Part shown: one piece after another, positions 42,239 through 50,419 of the stretch
Position numbering within the stretch: the first letter of the stretch is position 1
How the letters are laid out: the number at the start of each line of letters is the position of its first letter
Assembly: GCA_014652975.1 (NCBI GenBank)
Contig: BMZV01000004.1
Coordinates: 124,001-188,000 of the forward strand
Direction of reading: 5' to 3'
DNA length: 64,000 bases
DNA from: Kocuria marina
Lineage (GTDB): Bacteria > Actinomycetota > Actinomycetes > Actinomycetales > Micrococcaceae
Notes under the pieces: model-generated
What the model saw: only the letters and a program-made list of their open reading frames with translations
Told to the model about the DNA's origin: nothing
Database searches by the model: none
Position numbers and translations under genes: made by a program

Positions 42239-43411
42239 ATGGAACGCCCCACCGTACTCGCACTCATCCTGGCGGGAGGCAAGGGGTCTCGACTGGGCAC
42301 CCTGACCGATCACGTGGTCAAGCCCGCGCTGCCCGTGGGCGGCACGTACCGCTTGATCGACGTGTCCCTGTCCAACCTGGCGCACTCGCGCATCCCCGAC
42401 GTGTGGATGGTGCAGCAGTACCTGCCCCACGACCTCAACGCCTACATGGCCGGCGGTCGCCCGTGGGACCTGGACCGCTCCCACGGCGGGCTGCAGATCC
42501 TGCCGCCGTACGAGGGGTCCCACGGCGAGGGTTTCGCGAGCGGCAACTCGGACTCCATCTACCGCCAGAGCACCATCATCCGTAAGGCGAACCCGGATCT
42601 GGTCCTCGTGCTCTCCGCGGACCACCTCTACACGATCGATTTCCGGTCCGTGGTGGACACCCACCTGACCAAGCGCGCTGATCTGACCATGGTCACCACC
42701 GAGGTCCCCGAGGATCCCTCCCGCTACAGCGTGGTGCGCACCAATGAAGTCGGCCAGGTCACCGAGTTCGCGTACAAGCCCGAGGAGCCCAAGGGCAACC
42801 TTGTGGCCGGTGAGATGTTCCTCTTCTCCACGGACGTGCTTCTGTCGGCGCTGGACACCCTGCAGTCCGAACTGGGCGAGCTGGGCGACTACGGCGAGGA
42901 CCTCATCCCCTACGTCCTGGAACACCACCGGGTGGTCGAGCACCGGCACCTGGGGTACTGGATGGACCTCGGGACCGTCCAGTCCTACTGGACCGCGCAG
43001 ATGCAGCTGATCGACGGTGACGGCGCGACCCTCGACGATCCCGCATGGCCCATCTGGAGCGGCCAGGTTGCTCTCCCGCCCGCATTCATCGCCGACGACG
43101 CCGCGGTCTCCCGCTCGTACGTGGCCCCCGGGGCGCGGGTGGCTGGCACCGTGGAACACTCGATCATCGGCCAGAACTGCGTGATCGAGGCCGGGGCCGT
43201 GGTGCGCAACTCCGTGCTGCTCGACGACGTGCACGTGGGGCCCACAGTGGAGCTCATCAACGTGGTCGCCGATTCGGGTGCGGACATCACCGGCGGTTCG
43301 CAGCGCGGTTCCGCGCAGCACGTCACGGTGATCGACCGCACCGGTACCGTGAGCCAACGAGAAGCGTTCGACACCTCCGCGGTCCTGCCGCGGAACCATG
43401 AGCAGTACTGA
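42239..43411 (+). CDS. glgC: Glucose-1-phosphate adenylyltransferase
   Basis: GlgC makes ADP-glucose for glycogen and related alpha-glucans. The 390-residue protein starts MERPTVLALILAGGKGSRL with the nucleotide-binding loop GGKGSRLGTLT, includes the family FRSVVDTHL and GYWMDLGTVQSYW stretches, and ends in left-handed beta-helix hexapeptide repeats (IIGQNCVIEAGAVVRNSVLL). A GAGGAG site precedes ATG 42239. The next gene on this strand begins 27 bases after the stop and may be cotranscribed. Confidence 0.95.
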   Translation: MERPTVLALILAGGKGSRLGTLTDHVVKPALPVGGTYRLIDVSLSNLAHSRIPDVWMVQQYLPHDLNAYMAGGRPWDLDRSHGGLQILPPYEGSHGEGFASGNSDSIYRQSTIIRKANPDLVLVLSADHLYTIDFRSVVDTHLTKRADLTMVTTEVPEDPSRYSVVRTNEVGQVTEFAYKPEEPKGNLVAGEMFLFSTDVLLSALDTLQSELGELGDYGEDLIPYVLEHHRVVEHRHLGYWMDLGTVQSYWTAQMQLIDGDGATLDDPAWPIWSGQVALPPAFIADDAAVSRSYVAPGARVAGTVEHSIIGQNCVIEAGAVVRNSVLLDDVHVGPTVELINVVADSGADITGGSQRGSAQHVTVIDRTGTVSQREAFDTSAVLPRNHEQY

Positions 43412-43438
43412 TCGCCTCCTTCGAAAGGTCGTCTTGTC

Positions 43439-43600
43439 ATGAGCCGTTCCCGATCCACCCTGGGCCCCGTGCTGCGTCAGGTGCTGCGCTCCACCGTGCG
43501 CCGTCAGGCCACCCGCCGCCTCATCGGCGTGGTGCCTCCCGTGGCCGCATACCGCCGGGTGGCCACCGCCCGTCGCTTGCTGCGTATGCTGCGCCGCTGA
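43439..43600 (+). CDS. Small Arg-rich basic protein, 53 residues, unknown
   Basis: The open frame begins ATG AGC CGT with GAAAGG about ten bases upstream, and ends in a perfect 17-base-pair terminator 20 bases beyond the stop. The product, MSRSRSTLGPVLRQVLRSTV continuing to RRLLRMLRR, has about 17 arginines in 53 residues and no acidic residue. Leu/Val/Ala spaced between arginines suggests one or two amphipathic helices able to bind nucleic acid, ribosomes or membranes. It is too short for routine calling. I do not recognise a family; codon use is like its neighbours. Confidence 0.65.
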   Translation: MSRSRSTLGPVLRQVLRSTVRRQATRRLIGVVPPVAAYRRVATARRLLRMLRR

Positions 43601-43621
43601 GTCACGTCCACTGCAATGTGG

Positions 43622-43658
43622 CGAAGGCACGGCCGGGAATCTCCCGGCCGTGCCTTCG
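43622..43658 (+). terminator. Terminator after the small Arg-rich gene
   Basis: A perfect 17-base-pair stem (CGAAGGCACGGCCGGGA and complement) with loop ATC. Confidence 0.8.
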
Positions 43659-43662
43659 TCAT

Positions 43663-43797
43663 ATCGGTGCTTCGTTCAGTGCGGTGCATCACGCGTAGCG
43701 TTGCCGTGCTCCTAGCGGTGCGTGGTTCATAGCGACACCTCGCTTGTAGCGGGGCCTCGCTAATGGCGGAACGTCACTCGTGACGGCACCCGTCATC
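43663..43797. repeat. Degenerate 17-bp tandem repeat, about 8 copies
   Basis: Units beginning at 43663, 43680, 43696, 43713, 43730, 43747, 43764 and 43781 align with consensus near TAGCGGTGCCTCGCTCG. Seven are 17 bases and one is 16. The TAGCG start is identical in four successive units, with other units diverged. A period not divisible by three argues against coding. It directly follows the terminator of the Arg-rich gene. Confidence 0.7.
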
Positions 43798-43930
43798 GGG
43801 CCGTTTGGGGCATCGGGCCCAGGCGCAGGATCAGGAGGCCCACGGACACCGAGGGAGCACCGTCGTGCTGGACGACGGCCCAGGAGGTTGCGCGTGCGGT
43901 GTCGGTTGTGGTGGTCGGAGCATCGGTCAT
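43793..43930 (-). CDS. Possible 45-residue hypothetical protein
   Basis: A short frame reads MTDAPTTTTDTARATSWAVV and ends LLILRLGPMPQTAR. AGTAGGA lies about six bases before the ATG at 43930. Its stop lies inside the last tandem-repeat unit. The sequence has a Thr-rich start and one short hydrophobic stretch (SVSVGLLILRLG). No family is recognised. It sits just after the hairpin that ends the Tad operon on the same strand. Confidence 0.3.
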   Translation of the reverse strand: MTDAPTTTTDTARATSWAVVQHDGAPSVSVGLLILRLGPMPQTAR

Positions 43931-43950
43931 GGCAGTCCTACTTATCACGG

Positions 43951-43970
43951 AAAGTCACTCCGCCAGTGAC
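43951..43970 (-). terminator. Terminator candidate of the Tad operon
   Basis: On the minus strand GTCACT, loop GGCGG, AGTGAC, then TTTCC; the stem is six base pairs. Confidence 0.45.
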
Positions 43971-44036
43971 GCGTCAACGGTACACAACACGTCACCTGTG
44001 AAACCGCTGGTCAGACGGCAAACCGGGTGAGGTGAA

Positions 44037-44621
44037 TCACCGCTGCATGACGGCTCGCGCGTCCCCCGTGGCGCTGATCGGGACACCCGCTGGGATGAAC
44101 ACGTTGACCACCGGCGGATGCACCACGGCCGAGAGCGTGACCTGGGCGGTCGTCCCGTCCGCCGATCCCGTGGGCGCCGCGAGGGACAGCCCGCTGACAT
44201 CGTGGAAAGCCCCCACGGTCCCCAGGTAACTCGTGGCCGAGGCGGCCACCGCCCCGTTCGTGAGGATGGGTGTGGGCGGACCCGAACCGGAGCGGTCCAC
44301 GTTCGTGAACGTGTCCGCGGCGGCCCCCGCCGCCCGATCGGCGAGCGATTGAAGTTGCCGCTCCCCCACGTACACGCTGGTGATCGCCATGACTGTGACC
44401 ACCAGGAGCAGAGTCACCAGGGCGAAACCGATCAGCACGATCGTGGTCTGACCGGAGTCAGGATCCTCGGGGTTCGCACGATGCGGTTCATCGCGGTCCT
44501 GACTCGTCCCCTGCGCCGGGCATTCGTGTGGCCGCGGCCCGTCGAGGTCGTCGATCTGCGCAGTCGCGATACCGATGAAGAGCCGCATCACGTCGCGGCC
44601 GGATAGCATTGCGCGCATCAT
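44037..44621 (-). CDS. TadG/TadE-like pilus-neighbourhood protein
   Basis: The 194-residue protein has one membrane segment (about 60-84: QTTIVLIGFALVTLLLVVTV) preceded by a polar cytoplasmic stretch and followed by an extracellular domain. It resembles the 'secretion/helicase neighbourhood TadE-like' proteins that close actinobacterial Tad operons (the mycobacterial Rv3654c region). The DSGQTT junction resembles a class III prepilin site but lacks the usual Glu at +5. The start overlaps the preceding TadE-like stop (ATGA). Confidence 0.75.
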   Translation of the reverse strand: MMRAMLSGRDVMRLFIGIATAQIDDLDGPRPHECPAQGTSQDRDEPHRANPEDPDSGQTTIVLIGFALVTLLLVVTVMAITSVYVGERQLQSLADRAAGAAADTFTNVDRSGSGPPTPILTNGAVAASATSYLGTVGAFHDVSGLSLAAPTGSADGTTAQVTLSAVVHPPVVNVFIPAGVPISATGDARAVMQR

Positions 44622-45082
44622 GAGTACCGCCCCGCGATCACGGTGACGTCCGAGGACAGCGTGGCGATCCTGGCTGTGACGAACCCCGGCATCAAGGGGA
44701 GTTCCACAGTGACGGTGGCGTGAACCCGGGCCACCGAACCGGGTGTCTCACATGTCCCGTCCGAACAGCTCACCGTCACAGCGAGGTCCCGCGGGTCGAA
44801 ACCGTGATCCTGGGCCGCAACGGCGGCGACGTCGTGCACCCTTACGCGGTTGAGGTCTTTGGCCTCGAGAACGGACACGGCCTGAGCCGCCTGGTCCGCC
44901 GCCGCGACCACGGCGAGCGAGCCCGCCTGGACCCGGGCCACCGTGACCACCAGGTACATCACGGGCACGAGCAATAGCAGGCCCAGTCCGATGAACTCCA
45001 CGATCGCGCTCCCCCGGTCCGGATCGTCCCCGGAACCGCGCCGCGCGAGGACCTCACGAATCCATGTCGACCGCATGCCCAC
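44618..45082 (-). CDS. TadE family pseudopilin-like protein
   Basis: The 154-residue protein contains RGSAIVEFIGLGLLLLVPVM (about 22-42), where Gly-SAIV-Glu-Phe matches the prepilin-peptidase site of Tad pseudopilins. An extracellular domain with a Cys pair (SCSDGTCETP) follows, probably a disulfide. It starts with GTG 45082 or ATG 45076, overlapping the next TadE gene's end by up to 29 bases. It is expected to be a minor pilin. Confidence 0.8.
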   Translation of the reverse strand: MGMRSTWIREVLARRGSGDDPDRGSAIVEFIGLGLLLLVPVMYLVVTVARVQAGSLAVVAAADQAAQAVSVLEAKDLNRVRVHDVAAVAAQDHGFDPRDLAVTVSCSDGTCETPGSVARVHATVTVELPLMPGFVTARIATLSSDVTVIAGRYS

Positions 45083-45464
45083 TCACCTCCAGCGCGCGCG
45101 GCGGGCCCAGCGTGGCCACGACCGGTAGGGGCGAGACCACACGGATCTCGACCGCCGGCAGTGACCCCACGCTGGTACGGGACACGGAGATGTCCCGCGC
45201 ATAATTCGCGCCCACGGTGTCGGTGATGATCCCGCGCGTGCGGGCGATGCCGTCCTCGTCGGTGCGGTCCGCGAGGCTCGCGTACCGGGCCCCGGCCGCG
45301 GCGGCGTCGATCAGGGTGTTGCGCACGTGCAGCGCGAATCCGACCTGCAGAATGAGGCCGAACAGCACGATCGCGAGCGCGAGGACCATGACGTATTCGG
45401 CCACCGCGTTGCCGGCGTCCAGGTCGAGCGCGGGGTCAGAGGCCCGAGACGCGGTTGATGGCAT
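45054..45464 (-). CDS. TadE family pseudopilin-like protein
   Basis: The 136-residue protein shows GNAVAEYVMVLALAIVLFGL (about 18-38), again with Gly followed by Glu-Tyr at +5/+6, the class III prepilin cleavage signature, then one extracellular domain. It overlaps both neighbours (45054-45082 and 45436-45464). It is probably a second pseudopilin needed for pilus assembly. Confidence 0.82.
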   Translation of the reverse strand: MPSTASRASDPALDLDAGNAVAEYVMVLALAIVLFGLILQVGFALHVRNTLIDAAAAGARYASLADRTDEDGIARTRGIITDTVGANYARDISVSRTSVGSLPAVEIRVVSPLPVVATLGPPRALEVSGHAVDMDS

Positions 45465-45660
45465 CCTGGAACAGCCCCTCCAAGGCGGGCCGGGCGATCA
45501 GCAACAACCCCGCCACCAGCACCGCGGACATGAGCGTAAGCATGACCCAGCCGGGTACGTCCCCCCGATCCGGGTGGTCATCACTCGGTGCGAGCCGGGC
45601 GGGCAGGGAGACGGTCAGCAGCCACACGGTGGCCGCATGACAGCGCATCAGGTGTTTCAT
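45436..45660 (-). CDS. DUF4244 protein, Flp-pilin-like major subunit candidate
   Basis: The 74-residue product ends in a hydrophobic region (DVPGWVMLTLMSAVLVAGLLL) and a short tail GLFQDAINRVSGL, the pattern of Flp-type pilins and of the DUF4244 family seen in actinobacterial Tad loci. A polar leader of about 35 residues precedes the Gly where a prepilin peptidase could cut. It is a good candidate for the main pilus subunit. No prepilin peptidase (TadV) is in the window. Confidence 0.78.
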   Translation of the reverse strand: MKHLMRCHAATVWLLTVSLPARLAPSDDHPDRGDVPGWVMLTLMSAVLVAGLLLIARPALEGLFQDAINRVSGL

Positions 45661-45702
45661 GATTTTCTCCTTGTGTAGTCAGTGGGTTCGGGAGCCGATC
45701 CG

Positions 45703-46647
45703 TCAGAACCCCAGGTCCAGCACCGCGAGTCCGGGGAACACCGCGAACATCACGCTCAACGGCAGGATGAAGAACACGACCGGGACGAGCATCGCGATCT
45801 CCTTCTTGCCGGCGATCTCCATCAGGACCCGTTTGTCGTGGTCCCGCACGTCCTGAGCTTGGGCTCGCAGCACGTCAGCGAGCGGGGTGCCCCGTTCGAT
45901 GGCGACGACGATGCCGTCCACGAACCTGCCCAGCGCCACGACGTCGGTGCGCGCCGAGAAGTCCTGCAGCGCCGTCGTCAATCCGGACCCGGCGTGCGTC
46001 TGGGCGAGCACCGCTCGGAATTCCCCGACCAACTCGCCCTCCGCGACCCGGCACACCCGTTCGAGCGCGCCTACGGTGCTTTCCCCGGCGCCTACCGCGA
46101 GCGCCATGAGCTCTGCCACGGCGGGGAACTCGGCGAGCATGCGCTTCTCCCGGCGCTGGATACTGCGGCTCAAGAGGTAGTTACGCAGCCATACACCGGT
46201 CCCCGCACCGAGGACGGCACCCACGGCGAGGATCGCGATGTTCACGTCCGCCCGCAGCACCAGGGCCGTTCCGATCATGCTGCCCACGACCGCTCCGGCC
46301 ACACCGAAGAGCACCTGTTCGGCGCGGTAGTCCATGACGTCCTTACGGGAACCGTCCCGCACGAGTCGTCGGGCGAGGACGTCCGCGTTGGAGAACAGGG
46401 GCGCTGCGCGCTGAAGGATCCAGTGCATGAGGGCGTTGCCCGCCGCACCCGTCAGGGACTGGCCGCGGGAGCGCCGTGAGCGCCAGGGGTTGTCCCCGAG
46501 TCCGGCGGAGAGCTCCGCGGCACGCAGTTGCGGGGCGATCCGGTCCGCGAAGCTGGGCGCTCCCACTGCCTTGGCCGCGGCAAGGATGAGCCACAGTCCC
46601 AGCGAGAGGACGAGTCCGAGCACCCCGGACAGCACGGTGAGGTTCAT
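45703..46647 (-). CDS. tadC: Tad pilus inner-membrane platform protein TadC-like
   Basis: The 314-residue T2SSF-family protein has helices at both ends and the central cytoplasmic region (LLSRSIQRREKRMLAEFPAVAELMALAV, ISR-like LADVLRAQAQDVR), with MLVPVVFFILPLSVMFAVFPG at the C-terminus. From ATG 46647 its start overlaps the tadB stop (ATGA). With TadB it forms the pilus platform driven by TadA. Confidence 0.88.
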   Translation of the reverse strand: MNLTVLSGVLGLVLSLGLWLILAAAKAVGAPSFADRIAPQLRAAELSAGLGDNPWRSRRSRGQSLTGAAGNALMHWILQRAAPLFSNADVLARRLVRDGSRKDVMDYRAEQVLFGVAGAVVGSMIGTALVLRADVNIAILAVGAVLGAGTGVWLRNYLLSRSIQRREKRMLAEFPAVAELMALAVGAGESTVGALERVCRVAEGELVGEFRAVLAQTHAGSGLTTALQDFSARTDVVALGRFVDGIVVAIERGTPLADVLRAQAQDVRDHDKRVLMEIAGKKEIAMLVPVVFFILPLSVMFAVFPGLAVLDLGF

Positions 46648-47501
46648 CGCAGCACCCTCCGCTCGGTGGGTAAGGCGCCCAGGCGCAGCATGAGCTGGTA
46701 CGCCAGCACCGAGATCGCGAGCCCGCCCAGGAGCACGGCGGCGCCGGTGGCCGTGTTGTAGGCGCGGACCGCTGCGGGTTGGGTGGCCATGAGCGCAAGG
46801 ATGAGCCACGGTGCCGCCACGGACAGCCGAGCGGCGTTCACGGTCCAGGACTGCCGGGCTTCCAGTTCACTGCGGGTTCGTTCGTTCTCCCGCAGGAACT
46901 CGGACAGGGTGCCCAGCAACTTCCCCAGATCGGTGCCGCCCACCTCGCGGGTCACGCGCAGCGCCTCCACGATGTTGTCCGCCACGGGATCGGCGAGCCG
47001 CTGCTTGAGCATGGTCAGCGACCCGTGGAGCTGACCGCTAGCACGGTAGTCGGCCGCGAACTGGGCGAACGCGGGTCGCAGGGGTTCCGGTCCCCGGTAC
47101 TGCAGTTGCATCAGGGCTTCGGGCAGGCCCATTCCCGCGCGGATCGCGGAGCGCACGTGGTCCACGACGTCGGGCCAGACCTCGCGCAGGACGGCCGTGC
47201 GACGTCGTGCGCGCCGTTTGACGAGCCACAGCGGGAGGCACAGTGTCACGAGGAAGACGCACAGGCCGAACACCGCGGCGGACGTCAGCGCCAGGATCAA
47301 CACCCCCGCCACCAGGGCGAGAAGCAGGCTCAGCCCGATGAACGCCGCGGGTGACAGGCCCGGGAGATCCGCCCGTAACAACAGGGTGGGGAGGTAGCCT
47401 GCCCGCGCGTGTTTGGTCCGCGCGGCGGGTGGCCGGGTCCAGCACGACCACCACACGAGGAACACCCCGGTTCCCAGCAGTACTCCGAACAACGCACTCA
47501 T
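46644..47501 (-). CDS. tadB: Tad pilus inner-membrane platform protein TadB-like
   Basis: The 285-residue T2SSF-domain protein begins MSALFGVLLGTGVFLVWW with two early membrane helices, then the cytoplasmic core (DHVRSAIRAGMGLPEALMQL, TREVGGTDLGKLLGTLSEF) and two terminal helices. It overlaps the tadA stop by four bases (ATGA). Partner of TadC. Confidence 0.88.
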   Translation of the reverse strand: MSALFGVLLGTGVFLVWWSCWTRPPAARTKHARAGYLPTLLLRADLPGLSPAAFIGLSLLLALVAGVLILALTSAAVFGLCVFLVTLCLPLWLVKRRARRRTAVLREVWPDVVDHVRSAIRAGMGLPEALMQLQYRGPEPLRPAFAQFAADYRASGQLHGSLTMLKQRLADPVADNIVEALRVTREVGGTDLGKLLGTLSEFLRENERTRSELEARQSWTVNAARLSVAAPWLILALMATQPAAVRAYNTATGAAVLLGGLAISVLAYQLMLRLGALPTERRVLR

Positions 47502-48823
47502 GGGTCTCGCCGCCCCGTTCGCGACGCGTCGTCCGCGGGCGTGGCGTTGCGGCTGGCATCGTCGGACGCGGTACTCGCCGGAGCGTCGTCGTGAATCAGC
47601 GACGCCGGAGAATAACCCGCGCGCGTGAACTTGTGGGCCGAGGGCAGCTCCGAGGCCACCGCGCGCAGGGCACCGTCCTGTAAACGGAAGATCGGGTACG
47701 TCTCGATGACGCCGTTCTCCACCCGGTTACCGATGCCCAGGATCTCGGCGACGTACCGGTGACCCGAGGGCGCGCGGTGGCAATGGACGACCAGGTCGAA
47801 GCACGAGGCCACGGTGGGTACCACGAACGCGCTACTGATGTTCTCGCCCGCGAGCAGCGGCAGGGTGCAGATCTTGGTCACGGCATCGCGGGCAGAATTG
47901 GCGTGCAGCGAGCACATCCCCGGCAGCCCGGCATTCAGCGCGATGAGCATGTCCAGGCTCTCGGCCTCGCGCACCTCCCCCACGACCAACCGGTCCGGGC
48001 GCATGCGCAGCGCTTCCTTCACGAGCCGGCGCAGCGGGATCTCGCCCGTGCCCTCGAGGTTCGCTTGGCGGCACTGCATGCCGACGACGTCGCGCAGCGC
48101 CACCTTCAGCTCGAAGACCTCCTCGACCGTGATCACCCTCTCCCGCGGGCCGATCGCCGCGCACAAGCAGTTGAGCAGGGTGGTCTTCCCGGCCTGGGTG
48201 GCCCCCGACACCAGGATGTTCAACCCGGCATCCACCGCCGCATGCAGGAACTGCGCGGCCTGGGTGGTGAGCGAGCCCAACCCCACCAGATCCTCCAGGC
48301 GGCGGGCCCGTGCCACGAACTTGCGGATGTTCACCGCCCAATGCGCCCGGGTGACGTCCGGGATCACCACGTGCAACCGGGAACCGTCCGGCAGGGAGGC
48401 GTCCACGAACGGGGAACTCAGATCCAGGCGGCGCCCCGAGGACTTGAGCATGCGCTCCACGAGGGTGCGCACGTGTGACTCGCTCAGCACGAGACTCGTC
48501 AGCTCGGATTCGCCGTCGCGGGCGATGTAGATCTCGGTCGGGCCGTTGATCCAGATCTCCTCGACCTCGGGATCATCCAGGAACGGCTGCAACGGACCGT
48601 ACCCGGCCACCAGGTCCAGCACCGTCTTACGGGCAGCCTCAAGGTCCTGCACCCGCGGCAACCCCGCACGCGCCGAACGCACGTCGTACTCCGCCACCAC
48701 AGCGGCCACGATCTGACGGGTGGGCTCCACCTCATGCAACGGATCCAACCCGCTGCGCCGGATCTGCTCACGCACATCCGCCTCGATCAACCCGATCGCG
48801 TCCTCGGCGACCCCTACGGCCAT
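47498..48823 (-). CDS. tadA: Tad/CpaF secretion ATPase
   Basis: The 441-residue ATPase of the TadA/CpaF family powers Tad pilus extension. Walker A GATQAGKTT (207-215), the Asp and His boxes (VFELKVALRD; CSLHANSARDA) and a typical ATPase C-terminus are present, with an Asp/Ser/Thr/Ala-rich tail that is not conserved. It is the first gene of the tadABC-pilin operon. The usual tadZ/ssd-type ATPase upstream is absent: the adjacent sequence is the accessory patch starting near 48.87 kb. Confidence 0.9.
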   Translation of the reverse strand: MAVGVAEDAIGLIEADVREQIRRSGLDPLHEVEPTRQIVAAVVAEYDVRSARAGLPRVQDLEAARKTVLDLVAGYGPLQPFLDDPEVEEIWINGPTEIYIARDGESELTSLVLSESHVRTLVERMLKSSGRRLDLSSPFVDASLPDGSRLHVVIPDVTRAHWAVNIRKFVARARRLEDLVGLGSLTTQAAQFLHAAVDAGLNILVSGATQAGKTTLLNCLCAAIGPRERVITVEEVFELKVALRDVVGMQCRQANLEGTGEIPLRRLVKEALRMRPDRLVVGEVREAESLDMLIALNAGLPGMCSLHANSARDAVTKICTLPLLAGENISSAFVVPTVASCFDLVVHCHRAPSGHRYVAEILGIGNRVENGVIETYPIFRLQDGALRAVASELPSAHKFTRAGYSPASLIHDDAPASTASDDASRNATPADDASRTGRRDP

Positions 48824-49164
48824 GACTCCCCCTGGGATTCCTTCGAACCCGTTACCGGCTGGTCAACTCTGCAGGGAACGCTAGGGGAAATCACAGCTGA
48901 TCGACACGACACGGCACCCGGTCTGTGGATAATCCCGCTGACGTGCACCGATGAACCCGGCCATGGGCGTCATGTTTCGACCCACTATGCAACTGCATCG
49001 AGCATGATGGGCATCACACCAATGGGGCAGGACTCGCTAGTTGTTGTTGGCCATGAGGTTGTTGACGGCGTCGGCGCCTCGGCGTGGTCACTGCCAGACA
49101 TGGGGCTTGGATGTTAGAGCGACGGCTTGACTCTGTCGTAACGTCAACCGACAGGGTGATGTTC
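48824..49164. other. 341-base gap: left edge of the accessory patch
   Basis: Between tadA and the VOC gene. The composition drops in GC from about 48.87 kb and no conserved protein is evident in any frame. Its right 40 bases contain a MerR-type operator. Confidence 0.45.
49127..49157 (+). promoter_or_regulatory. MerR-type operator/promoter upstream of the VOC gene
   Basis: TTGACT (49127-49132) is followed by a 19-base spacer and CAGGGT in the -10 position, the long spacing typical of MerR-regulated promoters. Overlapping it, ACTCTGTCG (49130-49138) and CGACAGGGT (49149-49157) form a dyad matching at 8 of 9 positions. Transcription would start about at the ATG of the VOC gene. Confidence 0.6.
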
Positions 49165-49659
49165 ATGACTGAGAACGACGGGCCGGCGATTGACCGGTCG
49201 ATCTATGTGATGCCAATGTTCGTGAACTTCGTGGTCAGCGACCTAGCAGCATCCGAAGCGCTCTATGCCTCGGCGGGGTTCGTGACGCTTGCGACCATCC
49301 CGGGGCCGGGCGGTGTGCCGTCGCTTGTGCATCTGCGCCGGGAGAAGTACCAGGACATCCTCATGACCCAGGGCGTAGCGGTGCGCGGGTCAGTATCCGC
49401 GTCGTTTGCGGCGGGCGACGTCGACCTCGGGCAAGTCGCTGATCGCCTTCGGTCGGCGGGTGCCGAGGTCGCGGGGCCGCTCGATACTCCGTGGTTCACG
49501 ACCGACGTCACGTTCACGGACAAGGACGGGAACGCGGTCACTCTGACCGCTCCGCGTGTGGCGGATCAGGCTGCCGCGCAGGCCTGGGCGAGCGATCAGA
49601 TCACCGGTGACTTCGAGCTGCCCGAGGGAGCAGCCGCCCCGAACTGGAACCAAGGCTGA
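49165..49659 (+). CDS. VOC (glyoxalase/bleomycin-resistance fold) family protein
   Basis: The 164-residue protein has the betaalphabetabetabeta pattern of the VOC superfamily (PMFVNFVVSDLAASEALYASAGF, then TDVTFTDKDGNAVTLTAP). Such proteins bind metals or sequester drugs, or act as glyoxalases. ATG 49165 (MTENDGPAIDR) is preferred because a MerR-type -10 hexamer ends seven bases before it, indicating a leaderless start; ATG 49159 is an alternative. It is followed after 10 bases by a MerR-family regulator. Confidence 0.82.
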   Translation: MTENDGPAIDRSIYVMPMFVNFVVSDLAASEALYASAGFVTLATIPGPGGVPSLVHLRREKYQDILMTQGVAVRGSVSASFAAGDVDLGQVADRLRSAGAEVAGPLDTPWFTTDVTFTDKDGNAVTLTAPRVADQAAAQAWASDQITGDFELPEGAAAPNWNQG

Positions 49660-49669
49660 GGAGAGCAAC

Positions 49670-50419
49670 GTGACGGAGTGGCCGATCAGAGACCTTGCGA
49701 AGGCGACCGGGCTCACCAGTCGAACGCTCCGGCACTACGAGCAGATCGGGCTGCTCCTCCCCTCGCGGGTCGCGAGCAACGGATACCGCTTCTACGGAGA
49801 CGCCGAGATCTCACGGCTCTATCGAATACTGTCGCTCCGCGCGCTCGAACTCCCCCTCGCGACCATCCAACTCGCGCTCGATGACGAGACCTCTCTCGCT
49901 GACGCCATCGAAACGCATCTCGGGCTCCTGGAAGAGCGCCGAGACAGAACCAACGAACAGATCGCCGTCGTCCGACACACGCTCGAGACGGTGAAGAAGG
50001 GCCAGTCCATGTCCATCGAGGAAGTCTTCGCAGGCGTCGACCAGAGTCAGTACGAGACCGAAGTGCGCACCCGCTGGGGTGACGCGGCGTGGGAGCGTAG
50101 CGCTCAGCGACTCGCCGCCATGACCGACGAACAACGGGAAGCCGACGAAAAGAAGAGCCGCGACGTCAACGCGGCGTTGCGGGCCGCGGCCGAGGATGGC
50201 GAGGGCCCGAACGGCTCCCGCTTCCAGAGCTTGGTCGCGGACCATCATCGGTGGGTTACGGCGTACTGGGGAGGTAGAGAACCCGACCGTGAGGCCTATA
50301 CCGGGCTCTCCGAGTTGTATGTGGCCGATCCTCGGTTCGCCGCAACCTACGGCGGTGAGAGCAACGCCGAAATCATTCGCGAGGCAATGCGGATCTGGGG
50401 CCGGGCCAACCTCGAATGA
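49670..50419 (+). CDS. MerR family regulator with TipAS-like ligand domain
   Basis: The 249-residue protein starts with a MerR helix-turn-helix (RDLAKATGLTSRTLRHYEQIGLL, residues about 6-28) and a dimerisation coiled coil, and ends in a TipAS antibiotic-recognition domain (FQSLVADHHRWVTAYWGG, about 182-199). GTG 49670 follows a GAGGAGAG site. It is in one unit with the VOC gene, and a MerR operator sits ahead of both, so it should control its own operon. In TipA relatives the domain binds thiopeptides; the ligand here is unknown. Gene style suggests acquisition. Confidence 0.85.
   Translation: MTEWPIRDLAKATGLTSRTLRHYEQIGLLLPSRVASNGYRFYGDAEISRLYRILSLRALELPLATIQLALDDETSLADAIETHLGLLEERRDRTNEQIAVVRHTLETVKKGQSMSIEEVFAGVDQSQYETEVRTRWGDAAWERSAQRLAAMTDEQREADEKKSRDVNAALRAAAEDGEGPNGSRFQSLVADHHRWVTAYWGGREPDREAYTGLSELYVADPRFAATYGGESNAEIIREAMRIWGRANLE

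Noticed and set aside
43780..44001. A 73-codon plus-strand frame after the tandem repeat
   Set aside because: Pro/Arg-rich composition, no ribosome binding site and no family likeness.
48734..49117. A plus-strand frame left of the VOC gene
   Set aside because: It begins opposite tadA and shows no conserved domain; probably chance.
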